Shown here: positions 25,629 through 39,234 of the stretch, in pieces | How the letters are laid out: each line of letters begins with the position of its first letter | How positions within the stretch are numbered: the first letter of the stretch is position 1 | Source of the DNA: Sclerurus mexicanus | Lineage: Eukaryota > Chordata > Aves > Passeriformes > Furnariidae | Direction: 5' to 3' | DNA: 64,000 bases | NCBI GenBank assembly: GCA_013396755.1 | Contig: VWZF01000357.1 | Coordinates: 249,885-313,884 of the forward strand | Notes under the pieces: model-generated | What the model saw: the letters and a program-made list of their open reading frames with translations, nothing else | What the model was told of the DNA's origin: nothing | Databases searched by the model: none | Position numbers and translations under genes: made by a program

Positions 25629-28600
25629 GCAAGCAGTAAAATAAAAGGTCTCAGAGACAGCCAGATGCTGGAAAATGTGTGCAAATTGGTAGTGGGGAAA
25701 ATTGCAAAGACTCTGTAAATGCGTATTCTTTGGGAAAGCTTGATAGAACTCAAGCACTGGCTTGTCACTGTATCACTACTGTCTCAGTTACCTCCAGCAT
25801 CTTTTGCCAATTAACCAGCTAGATTCATATTCAAATGGTGGTAAATAATACAGAAAGATCTAATAGTGCTGTGCAGTCAAAACAGAGCTATTTGCTCTAG
25901 AGGTGAGAACTGAACGAACTGAAGAAGAAACAAAGTGGAAGCAGGCATGAAAAAAGGGGAGAGAAGGCTGGAGAAGGATATAGGACATACTAAATAAATT
26001 CATAGCACATCAGCTTCATCACCTGCTCATGCAACAACTTCATCGTGGAGAGAGGACTCTGTCTGGGAACTTTTTAGCAGCTTGCAACTTATTTTGGGGA
26101 AGAATTGTGTGATATGTTCTCTTAAAGATTCTAAGAATTAGAATTAATTAAAAGAAGTGACAAAGAAAAGGGGAAAAGGAAAGAACAAAAGTATGAAGAG
26201 AAACAGATACAGACTTGTATTACTTCTCTATATTTGAAATACTATGCCTTCCACATATAACTGTGAACATTAAGCATAAGGGAAGGTATGGAACTATCAA
26301 AGGGAAAACTTTGTTAATAAACAGATTTTTTCTTTAAGAAAATCAAATCAGCTGAAATAGCTAACATTTAGATGCAGAAACATGGCTGAGAAATACTTAA
26401 GACTATGTAAAGCTTTAGAAAATAAACCATAAAAAAAAAAAATCCCTGCCAGATAAATTGACAAAATTATCTAATGCTGTTTACAGTCATATTTGGATGG
26501 ATGGGAAGGGCACAGAACTGTGACTAGAACACATTCTTCCACTAGTTATAAACAGAATTCTGTCAGCTTAAAAACCCCTATTTTTGTATCATGTCTGGGA
26601 TAGAAAAACAAATGACATTCAAGAATAAAAAAGAAAAGGTACATGGAGGACATCCAGCCGAGCAATGATCACAGGCAAAGCAGCATATTAAGGAGCTTCT
26701 TTTTGCTATACTAAAACCCTGTTTTGAAAACAACCTCAAATTTTCTCATTTGATCATTTCAGGAATGTTCAGCAAACTGGTAGGCTTTTCAATCTATTTA
26801 TATTGGCTTTTTTATATTAGCATTTTTTTAAAAAAAATCAATATATGGAATTTTACAGCTGAAGTACAAATATGCCTTCAATTATATTAGCTGTTTGAAA
26901 ATTCAACAGAAAACAGTTATTATGAAGGTTTATTCATTTCAGCACTACCTATTCAGTGATGTTTTATTTAACATCAGAAAGTCTCTGAATATGTAGCAAA
27001 AATGAAATCATGTTTTCTTTTGCAATGGAGTTTCCCTCCTTTAACATAGGAAGATTTTTCATTATTGTAAAGGCAAGTTGAATTAGCCATCTAATAACCC
27101 TTACTTAGATTTAAAAAAAGCCCATAATCCTACCATATATTTATAAATGCATCAAGTAGCCACATATATCTGTAAGACAGATATAATTAGATGTTCACCA
27201 AACAAGAAAGAGATAAGGGAAATATTGCCTTTCAAAAAATAAGAAAATAAGAAATCAGAACCAGACTCTATCATTTTAGGAAACCTACTAAGGATAAAAA
27301 AAAATATAGAAGGTGCCTTGTACAACAGATATGCACTAAAGCATCCCATTTGAATATAACTTCCTTTAATATCTGTTTAGTAATGCTTTTGACTTTAAGC
27401 TGGATTTCAGATCCTTATCCCCTTAAGTGAGTGAGGAATTGGCATGTAAAATACAACCACATAAATCTATGCTTCTTAGAGTAGTATTGAGTGATCTGGA
27501 ATATCTATCCACTTAAGGATAAGCAATGATGCCCTACATTTTTCACTTAGAGAGCAATATGTCAATATGAGACTTAATCACTTACTTTAAATGTTGGTAG
27601 GGATAAAGATTCAGAATCTGTTCAGAAAAGAAAAACAAGCCAGAGCATAAGAATAAGAATTTAGGAAAGTCTTATGAAGAATGTAATATCATTAGAGAAG
27701 CTAACCATCACACTGAGAAGGAGAGTGTCTTCTGAAGTGGAATGGACAGCTTGTAAAGATATTTCAAAAACAGATTTTCCCTATCTAAGACTGCTGGCTC
27801 ACTGCAGAAACTACTTCTTACTTTGTCATGGGCTCCCACAGTACATTCCCTTTCAGAAGGCTTTGTTTAGACTAAATCATTGACCTTACATTGTAGAGCA
27901 GTAGTAGCAGAAAGCTAAAAGAAAAAAATCAGCTTTTTTAAAACCACACTTTAAATTACATCTTTAAGCACTTTAAGCAACTTTATAGGTACTCCTACAA
28001 CTAAGATAATGCCTTTTAATCTTCAATAGATTCTTTCCCATGATAGTCCAGATTCTAGTCTCTAAACCTGTTTACAGAGGATGTATAGGGACTTTATTAC
28101 AGCATTTTTAATATGTGCACTATTTGTCCTAGCCTGTCGCTCAGTAATACAGTATTTTCAATCCTAGAAACAGGCAGGACTTGTACTTAGTTAATGAGGC
28201 CTTAGGACATGGCTTGTCAAGCTTACTTTTTCTGACCTTGTTTGGATCTGCCTGGAACTTTCCTTTTACCTGGTTTAGCTCTAACAGTAATTTTCTATCA
28301 TAATCAGATGACCATGTTTAATTGTTTTTAATATGGCTTGTCTTCTCATGGTATGTATCTTTTATGTATTATTGTAAAAAGTAGCTGTTCTGTATAAAAA
28401 TTTGTGACTCTAATGCAATGAAGCAATGGAGAGAATTATAGGCTCAGTGCTTGAGAAAAGAACAGGAAGCAGCATAGAGGAAAACTGATGCGAGATGAGA
28501 GCTAAATCACAGCCTCACACTGGAAATCCCATGGCTATGAACAATTCATCAACAGTTAGTTAAAGAAATGCAGATGTCAACAATGTTGGGTTTTGGGGGT

Positions 28601-28883
28601 TTAAGTGCATCTTATATAGCAAATTCAATATACTGTGGACTTGCAGAGCACTGAAGAAAGGTTTAAAAGACCACTAGCAAAAAAAACAAAAATTACCCCA
28701 GCAGATCCTGAAGTGAAGAAGAAACCAACAATTTCATCATAGTCTTCTCTGTGAAGTAGTTTGGGTGCTAGTGATTTACCATGCTAACCTAAAAGATGGA
28801 AGGATCCCAAAGGGCAGTGGACGGAAAGCACACCACCAGCAAAACAGCTAGCAGCTGGGCTATGTGGAACACTTCTAACTGAA

Positions 28884-28963
28884 TTGTTGTTTAGGGTTGT
28901 TTTGCATTTGTTTTTGTTGTTTGGGGGTTTTTTTCACTTTGGTTTGGTTTAGGTTTTTTGGAA
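28884..28963. repeat. T/G-rich low-complexity tract
   Basis: Mostly T with G-runs up to G5 and GGTTT units, interrupted by short GCA and CAC steps. Confidence 0.8.
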
Positions 28964-31782
28964 TGGTGGTATCCTCTTCTTTATGTTCTTTATTTTCTTC
29001 ATTTTCTGTTATATGTTGGGTAGCTCTCTAATTAGACTGTTAGGATTTCATTTATATTAAGAATGAATTCTTGGCTTTATATATAATCTTTGTTTCCCTT
29101 TTACCCATAATGTTTTTAAGCAGAAGTGTGGGTATTGTGATGATATAATTCTACTGTATTTCCTATATTGTCATTGAATTCCTGTGGAGTCCACATAGTA
29201 AGTTAAAGAAAACTGTCAAAATGGTAATGTCTCTAGGTAAATCTACTATTTTTCAGCAGAGCTGCTTATTGTGAAATAATAACAATGCCCAGCTTTTACG
29301 TAGTGCTTATCTCCAGTAGCTTAGTAAAGAAGGTATAATTTTTTCCCATTATAAGCAAGAATCAACAGGTATGCAGACTTAGGATCATTAGCATTTTCAT
29401 GTCAGAATCTGTATGTTCTATGCACTAGATGACACTGAAGGTTAAAAATTTATATGTGGATCTACAGAAGAAACCATAACTGACCTAGATGGCCTTCCAC
29501 ATAAATTATTCTAATCTGGCAGTGGATTTATGAGGGCTTTAGCTAAAGGTATTCTTCAAGATTCATTCCAGAACTTGAAACTGTTGAAATAATTCCCTGT
29601 GAAGAGTATAACAGGATCCACAGATTATTTCAGTCCTTTTAAACTCCCATGAAATTTAGATTTTGTTAATTTTTTTTTTTTTATAAAGAGACGCATCCAA
29701 GTACTCTTTAAGGATGTGGATACCCTATTAAAATATTAATATAAATTCTTATATAATATGTAAAACTAGAGCATTCAGTATTAACTTTGAATTTGCCGTA
29801 AGTTATAAAAACTTTCACTTTTGTCAGTTTAATTTATGATTCTATCATTTTTTCCAAGAGTGAAGTGCATGTAGTTGCTGAAAGAAACTGGACAATATGG
29901 AACTAAAGTCACAAACCAGGTCTAAGTCGTCTCTGTGCCATTCACATTGTTCAACAGGCTCATAAACACACTAGAAATCATTCAGCAGGGATCCATTTGC
30001 TGATAACGTGTGTTAATTTCGAATGCTGGAGAAACACACGGCAGGCAGTGTGACGCTGAGGAGAGGTGACAGACATGGCAATGGTCCAACATGCTGTTGT
30101 AATGCTCCCCTGCACAGCGCCTGCTGAGGGCTCTGTGTTAGCTGTGCAGGTGAAACTGCCTGTGGGGCACCATCAGAGGACTGAAAGCTCTGTATGATTT
30201 TACCTCTTCCCTCTTGCCCAGCTGCCCTGAGAAAAACCTGCACATGGGAAAAGATGGCATATACTTCACATAACTGGGTCCAGCCAGGGTACTCAAGCAG
30301 GAAAGACAAAAGGAAAAGACCTGCAAGCAAATCAAAGAGAGCATTACTAAAGACCTATCAGGGCTGGAAGCAATTAATACAGCAGAGGACTAGTATTTAG
30401 CCTGGCTAAAAGATCTTTCTGAAGGATGGCTTCTTAAACACAGTTTTTGAATAATTATGAGAAATAATCCTATGATGAAATTTTGAAGGCCATAATGTTC
30501 ATTAAGACATACAACTGTATTTTACAGCAAGCAGTAAATTCTAACATGAGGAAATCCATGTAATTTTAGGCATATAATACTCTGCACTAAACTAATGCTA
30601 TTAGTCTTTTACTCATAACTTTGCTATTTGCTATGGTTATTTCATTCATTCTTCATCATCTGTCTAAAGCTAAATTCAAATGACTATGTCACCTTATAGA
30701 ATCAATGCAGATGTTCACCTGACAGTGAATTTCTTCACAACTTCAAATTAACATCAGCCTTTCAAACACAGATAAATTTTGTTTCGCAATCAAACTGTTT
30801 GCTGGATTATTGAAGTATGCAGAAATTTATCTCTAAACAATTTATCTTCTATAGCAAGGTTGAGAAATGCCTGCTGTGATATTTTTTTGTTTGTTTGTTT
30901 TAACTGGCAATAATGCAGCTTTCCAAATTCCCTGCAACTTAGAAGACACTGTTAGCTTTGTGGAAAAGATGCAAAAAGGAACGGGAGTTATTCAAATTCT
31001 TAAAAATAAATAGTTGGCAAATGTATGAAACAAAGATTTTTTTCTCAACCCAGGCAAAAAAATTACTAATGGTCTACTAATTCAGGCACTTAAAATAAAC
31101 AGCAACCCTAATTAAATCCCACAAATAGAGAATATTTCTCATAGAAAAAAAGTTTGCATCTTTATCAGAATTGTATTTATATACCCCAGGTCTGAACAGC
31201 ATTCTTATATTTTGGCCCATATTTATGTAAAGAACATTTCACGTTGGCACAATTTCTGTCTTTCAAGTCCCTATCTCTTTCTCCATCCCTGCTCCAAATA
31301 TTAAAATAACTTTGAAGTTCAGAGTAGTCTGTCGCAGGAGCTTCAGAAACTAGAAGGAACATCATTACTTGCATCACTTCATTTACTAGTAGGGTTGATC
31401 TCTAAGTAAGTTTACTGACAAATTCTAGGATAATGTGCACTCTTCGTGCTTTTGTATTTATGCATATGAGATATATATATTCAGCAATATGTATGCAATA
31501 TTATGGATTAAAACAAACCCTGAAAAATCACACTAAAATATGCTTTAATTTGCAAAGGCAGGTGTTTAAAAGAGGGGAATGTCACAAGCCTGTATGAAAT
31601 ACCCTTCCCTTCTTTGTTTATACCTCAAGCAAAAACTAAGATGGGAGTCCTATCAAAAAACAGTGTTTGCAAATTAACAACTAAAAATTACAGTAAAGCA
31701 TAGAAGTTCTAAATCACCAGAATCATAGCATAAACATGGAAAGGCATAAATTTTACTACATAGTTAACATATTAACATATAT

Positions 31783-31842
31783 CAAGTTAGACTTGATGAT
31801 CCTGATGGACCTCTTCCAACTCAGCATACTCTATGATTCTAT
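31783..31842 (+). mobile_element. CR1 3'-end fragment (about 60 bp)
   Basis: The segment has the CR1 terminal block 'agacttgatgatcctgatgg...ccttccaact' followed by two tandem octamers, ACTCTATG and ATTCTATG. Only the 3' extremity is present, a very strongly 5'-truncated insertion. Confidence 0.82.
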
Positions 31843-34800
31843 GGTATTTGACGGAGTAACTGGGAGTACTATAAAGCATGGAGCCTGGTTAGCACAAAGC
31901 AACAGCATATAATCAGTGAGGGAGCCTGTCCTCAGACTATTCGATGACTTGACCGTCACCTGTGAGAGATGGGTGGAGACATATCTAATCCTTTCCTCCC
32001 CACCTTGGGAGAAATGATACTTATACCTCAGAGAGGTCATAAATTGTATAGAATGGATATGTTTGTAGATCTAAAAAAAAGTAGTCTTTACACTGGAGAT
32101 GTCTCAGAAAGGGGCAGCAGAGGTGATGAGAGCCGTGTATGGAGCAGAGAGTACTTGAATTGTAGGCCACTACATGTCCAGGAACACACTCATGGTCACA
32201 AGCCCTGCAGCTCCTAAGCCTTGAATTCGACATGTGACTGTTCATGTCTTTTAATTATGGAGTCAGGATACCTAAGCTGTTTACGAGCAACAGAAACAAG
32301 CTCTGAGTTTTTCCAGTTTCAAGTCAGGTGCAAGTGGAATAGCAAGGAACAAAGACAGAGATGCTATTGCTGGTGCAGCAGAAAAGGCTGTTGCTGCACA
32401 CAAATTTCTTTGCATGTTTGTTACAAAGAGAGAATTGCCAAAATGAATAGTAGGCCTGCTGTGTGGTTCATCTCGGCAAGATCTTTTTCAAACAGATAAA
32501 TGAACTGAGGAGGATGAGTGGCAATGAACACTGTCCATTTGGGCTGCTACACACAAATGCATTCCCTCATGTATGACAAGGGCACCCATTTTGGGCATTC
32601 CACAAAAATCCCGTATAAAAAACAGTTCTTCATGAAGCAGAAGATGAAGAGTGAGTTAAAAGACAGATCATATGACAAGAAAAGACGGTCAAATATAAGA
32701 AGAGAAATATAGGCCACAGCGAATGAAATTACATAGAAAGCCAACTGTAATGCTAATGATGTAGAAACATCTGAATTTTTCACTTCTTGTTCATACTGGG
32801 TTTTAGTTACATACTGTCTTCTCCCACATTCTCCTCTGTCTCCAGTTTATTTAGGGATCATACAGAACTGTCCCACTATAGACTGACTGCTCAGATAAGC
32901 TTTGTGCATTTAGAAGTGTATTTCAGAAGGTGCACAATTTCCCCTTCCAGGATTTATGATAATCTTCTCTGCAATTTTCAAGTGTTAGTGCAGAAGCTGC
33001 CAAAGCACATTATTGAAAAGGTACTCTCACTGACAATAGAGTTCTTTAAAAAAAAAAAAAAGAATCATGCTAGGCTACTGTCTTTCATAACCTTAAGGGG
33101 AACTGAATTGTTGCATAAGATCTGTAATGGACTCAGTGTAGACCAATCCATATTTATACATATACATATATATAGAGAGAGCGCATATGTCTATATATAT
33201 GTATATGCTTGAGTACTAGAATATAAACATAAAAATGTATAAACATGGTGTGATTTTGTGTATGTTTATGTGTGTACGTGTTGATGTGTGTGTAAAAATG
33301 TTGTGAAACAAACAGTGCAGCGGACAGATACAGAGTAAATTACTACTACAGCAGCCCAAAAATGGAGGCTATCAGAAAAGAGCGTTGTTTTTCTTGTTTT
33401 AATCTTAAACACTTATAAATTATATAATCATATGAGATATCAAGCAGCAATCTGTCCTCTAAACCAACCATTCTAAAGAAGGTTGATATAGCATAGAAGA
33501 AATGAGGCAAAAGCAATGGAAACTGTGAGATTGGTCTCTAGATTTTTCCTAGTCGGGATATAAATTAAATTGATATCACAGTAGAAGATCATTACTTCAT
33601 GACAAATAGTTCACTGTACTGCCAGCATTTATGTAGCCTAGCTTTGCTGGGTAATCATCAGTTTGCAGGTATAATGGTTTTGTTGAAACTTCTTCCTTAT
33701 GTTGTGACAAATAAGCAATAGTACAAACTGCTTAGTTTCAGATATTAAAAAAACAATTAATTAGACAAGGAATAATGGAGATGTAATAGACATCTAAACT
33801 GATAGTAGGAGTGTCTGATCTGATGGCTAATACAGTGATCACATCTGCCATGGTTTGGAATTTCACCTGCAAGGACCTTAATAATATTTGCATTGATAAA
33901 AGCAGAGTGATCAAAAATGTAATCTTTCAAACTTGCCTTGTTACACACTCAATCTTGAAAACAGTGGTCTACCTTGCACTCCAGAACTTACAGGAAATGG
34001 TAATTAAAGGCCCACAAACCAAAATAAAACTCAGATCCGTCCCCACTTTTATAGGCATGGGTTGTGCCTTTTGACACAGTACCTTCAAGAGCATGAACCT
34101 CAGCCACGTACCTTAGTAGGATCCTGGACAACCAAAGGTCCTATATAATGCTGTAGAGCACCTGTAATTTGCTGCATCCCTCACAATATGATCCAGCTCT
34201 ACTTCTGCCATAACTCCAGGTATTTTCCTTCTGTTCTGGACACCTTGTTTTTTGAGGGAGATCTCTGTGAAGTCACTGTCTTCCCCTTGATCATGACAAA
34301 AAGGAATCTGATATCCTTAAGTAAGGAAGAAGAAACATTTGTTTCCTTCTCTTTATGCAGCTATTAGTAACAATCTGTAAAACTGGACCTATGAACACAA
34401 AGCTACTAAAACTACAAACTTGAGTTTGCTCAATATTTCTAGCATTATAACACCTTATGTTACAATATTAATTTTTTCCTTCCTTCCTTNCTACCACAGC
34501 TAAATCTTTGACCTAATACTGTGTATTGTTTCTGTAAAACTAATTTTTATTATATTTTCTTGGTTCTGTTAATTGAAAGGGATTGCAGTCATTTACAACA
34601 ATTTAAATATTTGGAATACTACATGTGTTAGAAGTGGATCTCTTCTGAAGAGCCTAAAAAATTGTAAAGGAATTTTAAAATTTTATCACAAATACAAGTA
34701 TATAGCATATGTATGTGCCTTTTTTCATGTCCATAAAATGTTATTAAAAAGGAATATCTCTATATTTTCTACATCATTATTACAATATTTCGTGGAAAAA

Positions 34801-34847
34801 AGCCCGTGTTTTCTTCATCACAAACAGGTACTTTCAAAGTAGGAAAA
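31843..34847. other. Non-coding interval
   Basis: No supported gene. A 141-codon frame at 32787-33212 (plus) starts at TTG and runs into poly-A and AT/GT repeats, so it is not credited. A TA-rich repeat, a GT-rich stretch (33249-33294) and a single ambiguous base (N at 34490, inside TTCC repeats) are present. Confidence 0.55.
33156..33208. repeat. (TA)n/(CATA)n-rich repeat
   Basis: Interrupted TATACATA and TATATA units with a central AGAGAGAG. Confidence 0.8.
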
Positions 34848-35282
34848 CTACAGTATTCCATCTTTAGACACATTGTTCCAATCCTCATCAGAAAGAATTT
34901 TATTTATATATGTGATCACCTGTTCAAAGTTTATAGGAGTGGAAATATTGATTTCACAGATCACAGGATCTTTCTGGCAATTGTGCTTTTCAAGAATGGT
35001 TGTATTCAGCTTAATGCTAGCATTTAGCACAGCGACTTCTTGTTTTGGCACAGAGCATGTTGAAGTTGTAAACACACATGGGCATTTGAGTTGGATTTTT
35101 GCATAATGGTTTCTACACCGTCTTAATGCTTCAAGGTATTCTACACTTAGAAAAACAGTGCTATCAATAAGACTTCTGTTCTTCAATCGAATCCTTTCTA
35201 TACAGAGAAGGTAAATAATAGACCCAGTCCACAAAATCAAGGTTCTTATTCTGTATGATGCCCCCACCAAAGTGTAACTGTA
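34848..35282 (-). pseudogene. Unidentified coding-like open frame (possible exon or retrocopy fragment)
   Basis: The minus strand stays open for about 144 codons between a TAG near 35285 and the TAG at 34848, long for such AT-rich DNA. It has no ATG; the first plausible initiator is TTG at 35270, so it cannot be a stand-alone CDS. The translation looks extracellular: five N-glycosylation sequons (NRS, NAS, NTT, NIS, NVS), seven or so cysteines including a CPC pair, and a hydrophobic stretch near the N-terminus (TLILWTGSIIYLLCI). I do not recognise the family. It may be an internal exon, a decayed retrocopy, or a chance open frame. The upstream AG at about 35283 has a weak pyrimidine tract, which argues against a simple exon. 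Confidence 0.3.
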
Positions 35283-35285
35283 CTA

Positions 35286-38200
35286 TAAACTCTGAATATT
35301 CATACATGCATTTTTGCAGTCTTTTGTAGCCATAACACGGAGTTATATGCAGAAAATGTTATGTGTTTATGTGTAAAAGAACATCCTTGCTATGCTCAGT
35401 GGCCTGTTTGTGGCTTTAAATGTCCTTATCTTGGGTGGCTTTACATTGGACAATGTTGCTCAGTACATATTTATCTCACATCTCATTTTCTGCACAGCTG
35501 ATTTCACAGCTTTCCTAGTTTCTCAAAAGACAGTGCCAGGCCTACTGCCTTACTCAGCTAAGTATTTCATTTGGGGATACATAGTTTGACATGTTATCTG
35601 GTGTGTCTTACTGCATGTTTTTAACAATCCTACTGATATATTGTCCCTATAAATATTGTGATTTATAGTTGACATCAGTGGGGTTAGGATATCACCATAA
35701 AAATGTACTGATTTGTTTTAGAAATGTAAATTATTGTTAAAAAATTCACCAAGTCCCTCTCTGTGTAATGGAAGTATTTTAGTGATTTTTAGTTTCAGCC
35801 TTCACTGACAGTGGCACAAGTCATATTAAAATGTTTGTTTCATACTTTAATGGTGGAATGCTGTTGCTCCATGTGGTACTCTTCTCAGATGGAGCAACTC
35901 TTTTTAAAAAACGTGCAATACTGAAACATTTTGACTCCTCCACGTGTTTGCTTTGGGAGATGCTTGTAGCTATATCCTGTATACACAAGCCCAGAAATTT
36001 ATACACACTTGGACATGTGCCTGAACAGATCCAGGTAACTGAACTTAGAAGTATCAAGAATAAATAGTTTTATCTCTACTATAATAAAAAAATTTGGGTT
36101 ATTAAAAGATTACCTGATTAAGTCAGTGTTTGTCAACCTTTCTTTTTTTGCGAAAAACGACACTGTCAATTGAAAATAATGATGCCATTATTGTCAGAAA
36201 TACATAAATAATGGCAAGTATTTATCATTTACATTAGCGCTATTGTCCACCTTCCTGTAGTAAGGCAAAAAGTTTTAGTTACCAGGTTCTAATGTGTGTC
36301 AGTAGAAACATCAAATGCAGGGAAGCATATTAGGGGGGAAAGACAATGGGACTTGATGTGGATGTATTGCACAGCAACCCACAGTAGTTTTACATGATAT
36401 TCAGGGTTAAGAAACAGTAAGATAATTTTTTGAGGAATTGTGGCACTCAGCAATATTACATTTCTAAGCTTTGAAGTGACACAACTTATAACATTCAATA
36501 TCTCACTTTCTGGCAAAGCAAAAAATTTGTTCTTGCATATGTAAGTAGCTAAAACATCTCTTTATAGTGTATATATTACCATATATGTTATGTATAAGAT
36601 TTGCTTTATACAAAAATTTATTAAGGCTTATGTCTGAATGTTGTGCATTCTGAAAATTCAAGAACAATTTTGAAGGGAAAATTGGAAAATAAAAATCACA
36701 TTTCATGTCAAGAAAACAGATTAAACAGATAATAATACTTAAAGTACAGGTTCAAGATTGTCAAGGATGAATGTCAAATGCATTTATCAAATGACTATGC
36801 ATATAATGAGACACAGATTTCATATATATATTTGTTAAAGAGGTGTGTAGCTGCTTAAGTGTATCTAATAAACAGTAGAACACAGTCTGTTCTCATTTTA
36901 CAGTGCTTTCCTATATGCATATCAGAAAGAGATAATCTTATAAAGATGAAATCTGAGAAATTGAGGTAACAAATTATTTAACTTTTAGAGACAGATGATA
37001 TTTGTATTTTAGAAACTGAAGTGAGGGTGAACAGATGGTAGAACATCTGAAAATATTTCGAGGAATGAAAGTACAGAAGATTGATATTTTTTGTCCCTTT
37101 CAGATAACCACATCCTTATTTTAATTTACTTGCTCATATAAATACAGCAAGATTGTTGCATTTTTTTAAATAACTCTTTACTGAATATGTCAACAAGATA
37201 ATATATAGTGTATAGTGAGGTTTTGAAGTTAACAATGCGTGCAACATGGCAGATTGCAGAAAACAGATAATGCAGACTTCAAACCATCTATTTTTCCATG
37301 TTAAAGATAGAAAGTATACCAAACACAGAACAGAATCGTGTGCATGTCTCAGTTAAAATCAATTTTATGAAACATCATCTTCAGATATTTGGGACCAACT
37401 GATGATAACAATTTGTTTAGGTGCTTATCTGTTTCTGACAGGATCAGAATTCAGCTCTCAAGAGGCACATTTCCACAGATATATATATATATAACTGGTA
37501 TAATAAAAGGTTGCCAAATCTCTTCTGCGCTAGTTTTCCATATGGACTACTAGCCAGCGTCCTTTTAAATAGCAAAACATTCTCTGCTGTACAAAAGTTT
37601 AATGCCAAATGCTTCAATATTGCCTGTAGTATCATCTGGGATACAAAGTGCCCTGTTCAGTAGAGTTCAGGGGAGGAGTGATCATCAGCTTCCTAAGATT
37701 ACCTCTGCGTTTAGAAGAGAGCATCAGGCAGGACTTGATGAGGCTCAGAGCCAGTGACTTTTGGTTTTGGCACTCACTTGTGGGTTTTTTTCCACTGAGC
37801 TGTAGAGATAAGTCATGTGTAAAACCATTATTCTCATATTCTAAAGAAAACAACTTTAATATTTCCATGTTAAATATAAGGTGAAGAAGTACTATAAATG
37901 TAGAATTCAATGGGAATTAACCACTTTACTGTCAAAAGCTGAGACTGAACTTTGACTTCAATGTCATTAATAAAGTGCCTTATGTAGACCCTTAAAACCA
38001 TAACAACAATAAAATATGCATAAGGTTCTTTTGTTTGCAAAACTGAAATCAATAAATTTTTCAGAGGGAGAAATTTTCTCATGAATAAAGAAAATGATTG
38101 AGAAAAAAATATAGTTCAACTACTTCAGTAGCAAATAGCATATGCTACTTCATTTTTCTGTTTTGTGTGACATTCACTGTAGTCCTTCATTGGCTTACAG

Positions 38201-39201
38201 GGAAAACTGCTAATATCTTTCAGTCCAAAGTAACTTAATACCTAAATATTATTATAAAAAAATTCATTAATAATGTCTCCAATAAGACGCTGTTAACACA
38301 AAGTCCATGCATTAATCAGGTGTTTCTGCTAGCAAGCTGCATGCAAGGAACACTTGTTACAGTGACAGAATCTGTGAAAATAAGGATCTGTTTGTAAATA
38401 AATAAGTCTTCAGAAGGAACCCAAGCACCCTGCACAGCAATGTTGTGATACTTTTTTAACATAGTTTCACTTAAACTCTTATTTCACTCACCAATCTTTC
38501 TGCACAACTATGTCAGCTATTAGGAGTATACAATGGAAGATGGGTGACATTTTGTCTGTAAAAAAAAAAAAAATTATCCCCAGGTCCAATTAACCTGTTC
38601 AAATCAAGACTTTGAAGTGAACATTTTGGATGAGTTGTATATACATGCATTTCTGTTCTATACTCTTTAATTATATGTGGTCATTTGCACTAAGTGAAGA
38701 TGATCCCATTTTACAAAGTCCAAGGAAAAGGCTACTAATCTTAAACTTTACATTGCCAAAAGATCATTGTCCATTTTTAACTCCGACTTTTTCTAAATAT
38801 TTCACCTAGTGAAATTCTACCATTATGTACTTATATAGATGTGATCCGAAATGAAGTCTCAGATATTTAAGTCACAAACTCAGTTGTAGGTTGAAATACA
38901 TTAACTGTTGTGCAGCTAAATAGCAATTAGAATTGGGATAAACATTCTTCAAATGGAACATATGACCTTTCAGTTGACTACAACTCTGATTTTTTTTTTT
39001 AAGGTAACACTCCCGGCTCTATCCACAAATTTTGGTCTAAGTGGCTCGCTAAGTTTTTTCAGAAAAGTGTTTATAGAAAAGAAACTTTTGTCAGTATCTC
39101 ATACCAATATATATATTATTATTCATACTGAAAAGAAGCATAAACTATGCTATCTTTAATATAATTTTGATCTTTGCTCTAGTAAGCAAGTAACAGTCTA
39201 C

Positions 39202-39234
<33 letters not shown>

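Larger units (their letters stand above)
19129..31782. other. Long non-coding AT-rich interval
   Basis: No supported gene over about 12.6 kb. The longest ATG-initiated frame (19249-19605 plus, 118 codons, rich in Lys/Asn/Ser) has no recognisable domain. Several other short frames occur at 21.7-24.1 kb and likewise show no family features. It contains the A/C tract at 20675-20850, T/G tracts at 25577 and 28884, and a CpG-retaining stretch at 29928-30117. Confidence 0.55.

Noticed and set aside
32221..32499. Cysteine-rich 92-codon frame resembling a small secreted peptide
   Set aside because: It begins at TTG, has no signal peptide, and the cysteines are not in a recognisable spacing.
32787..33212. 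141-codon plus-strand frame
   Set aside because: It starts at TTG, crosses poly-A and TATA/GT repeats, and has no recognisable domain.
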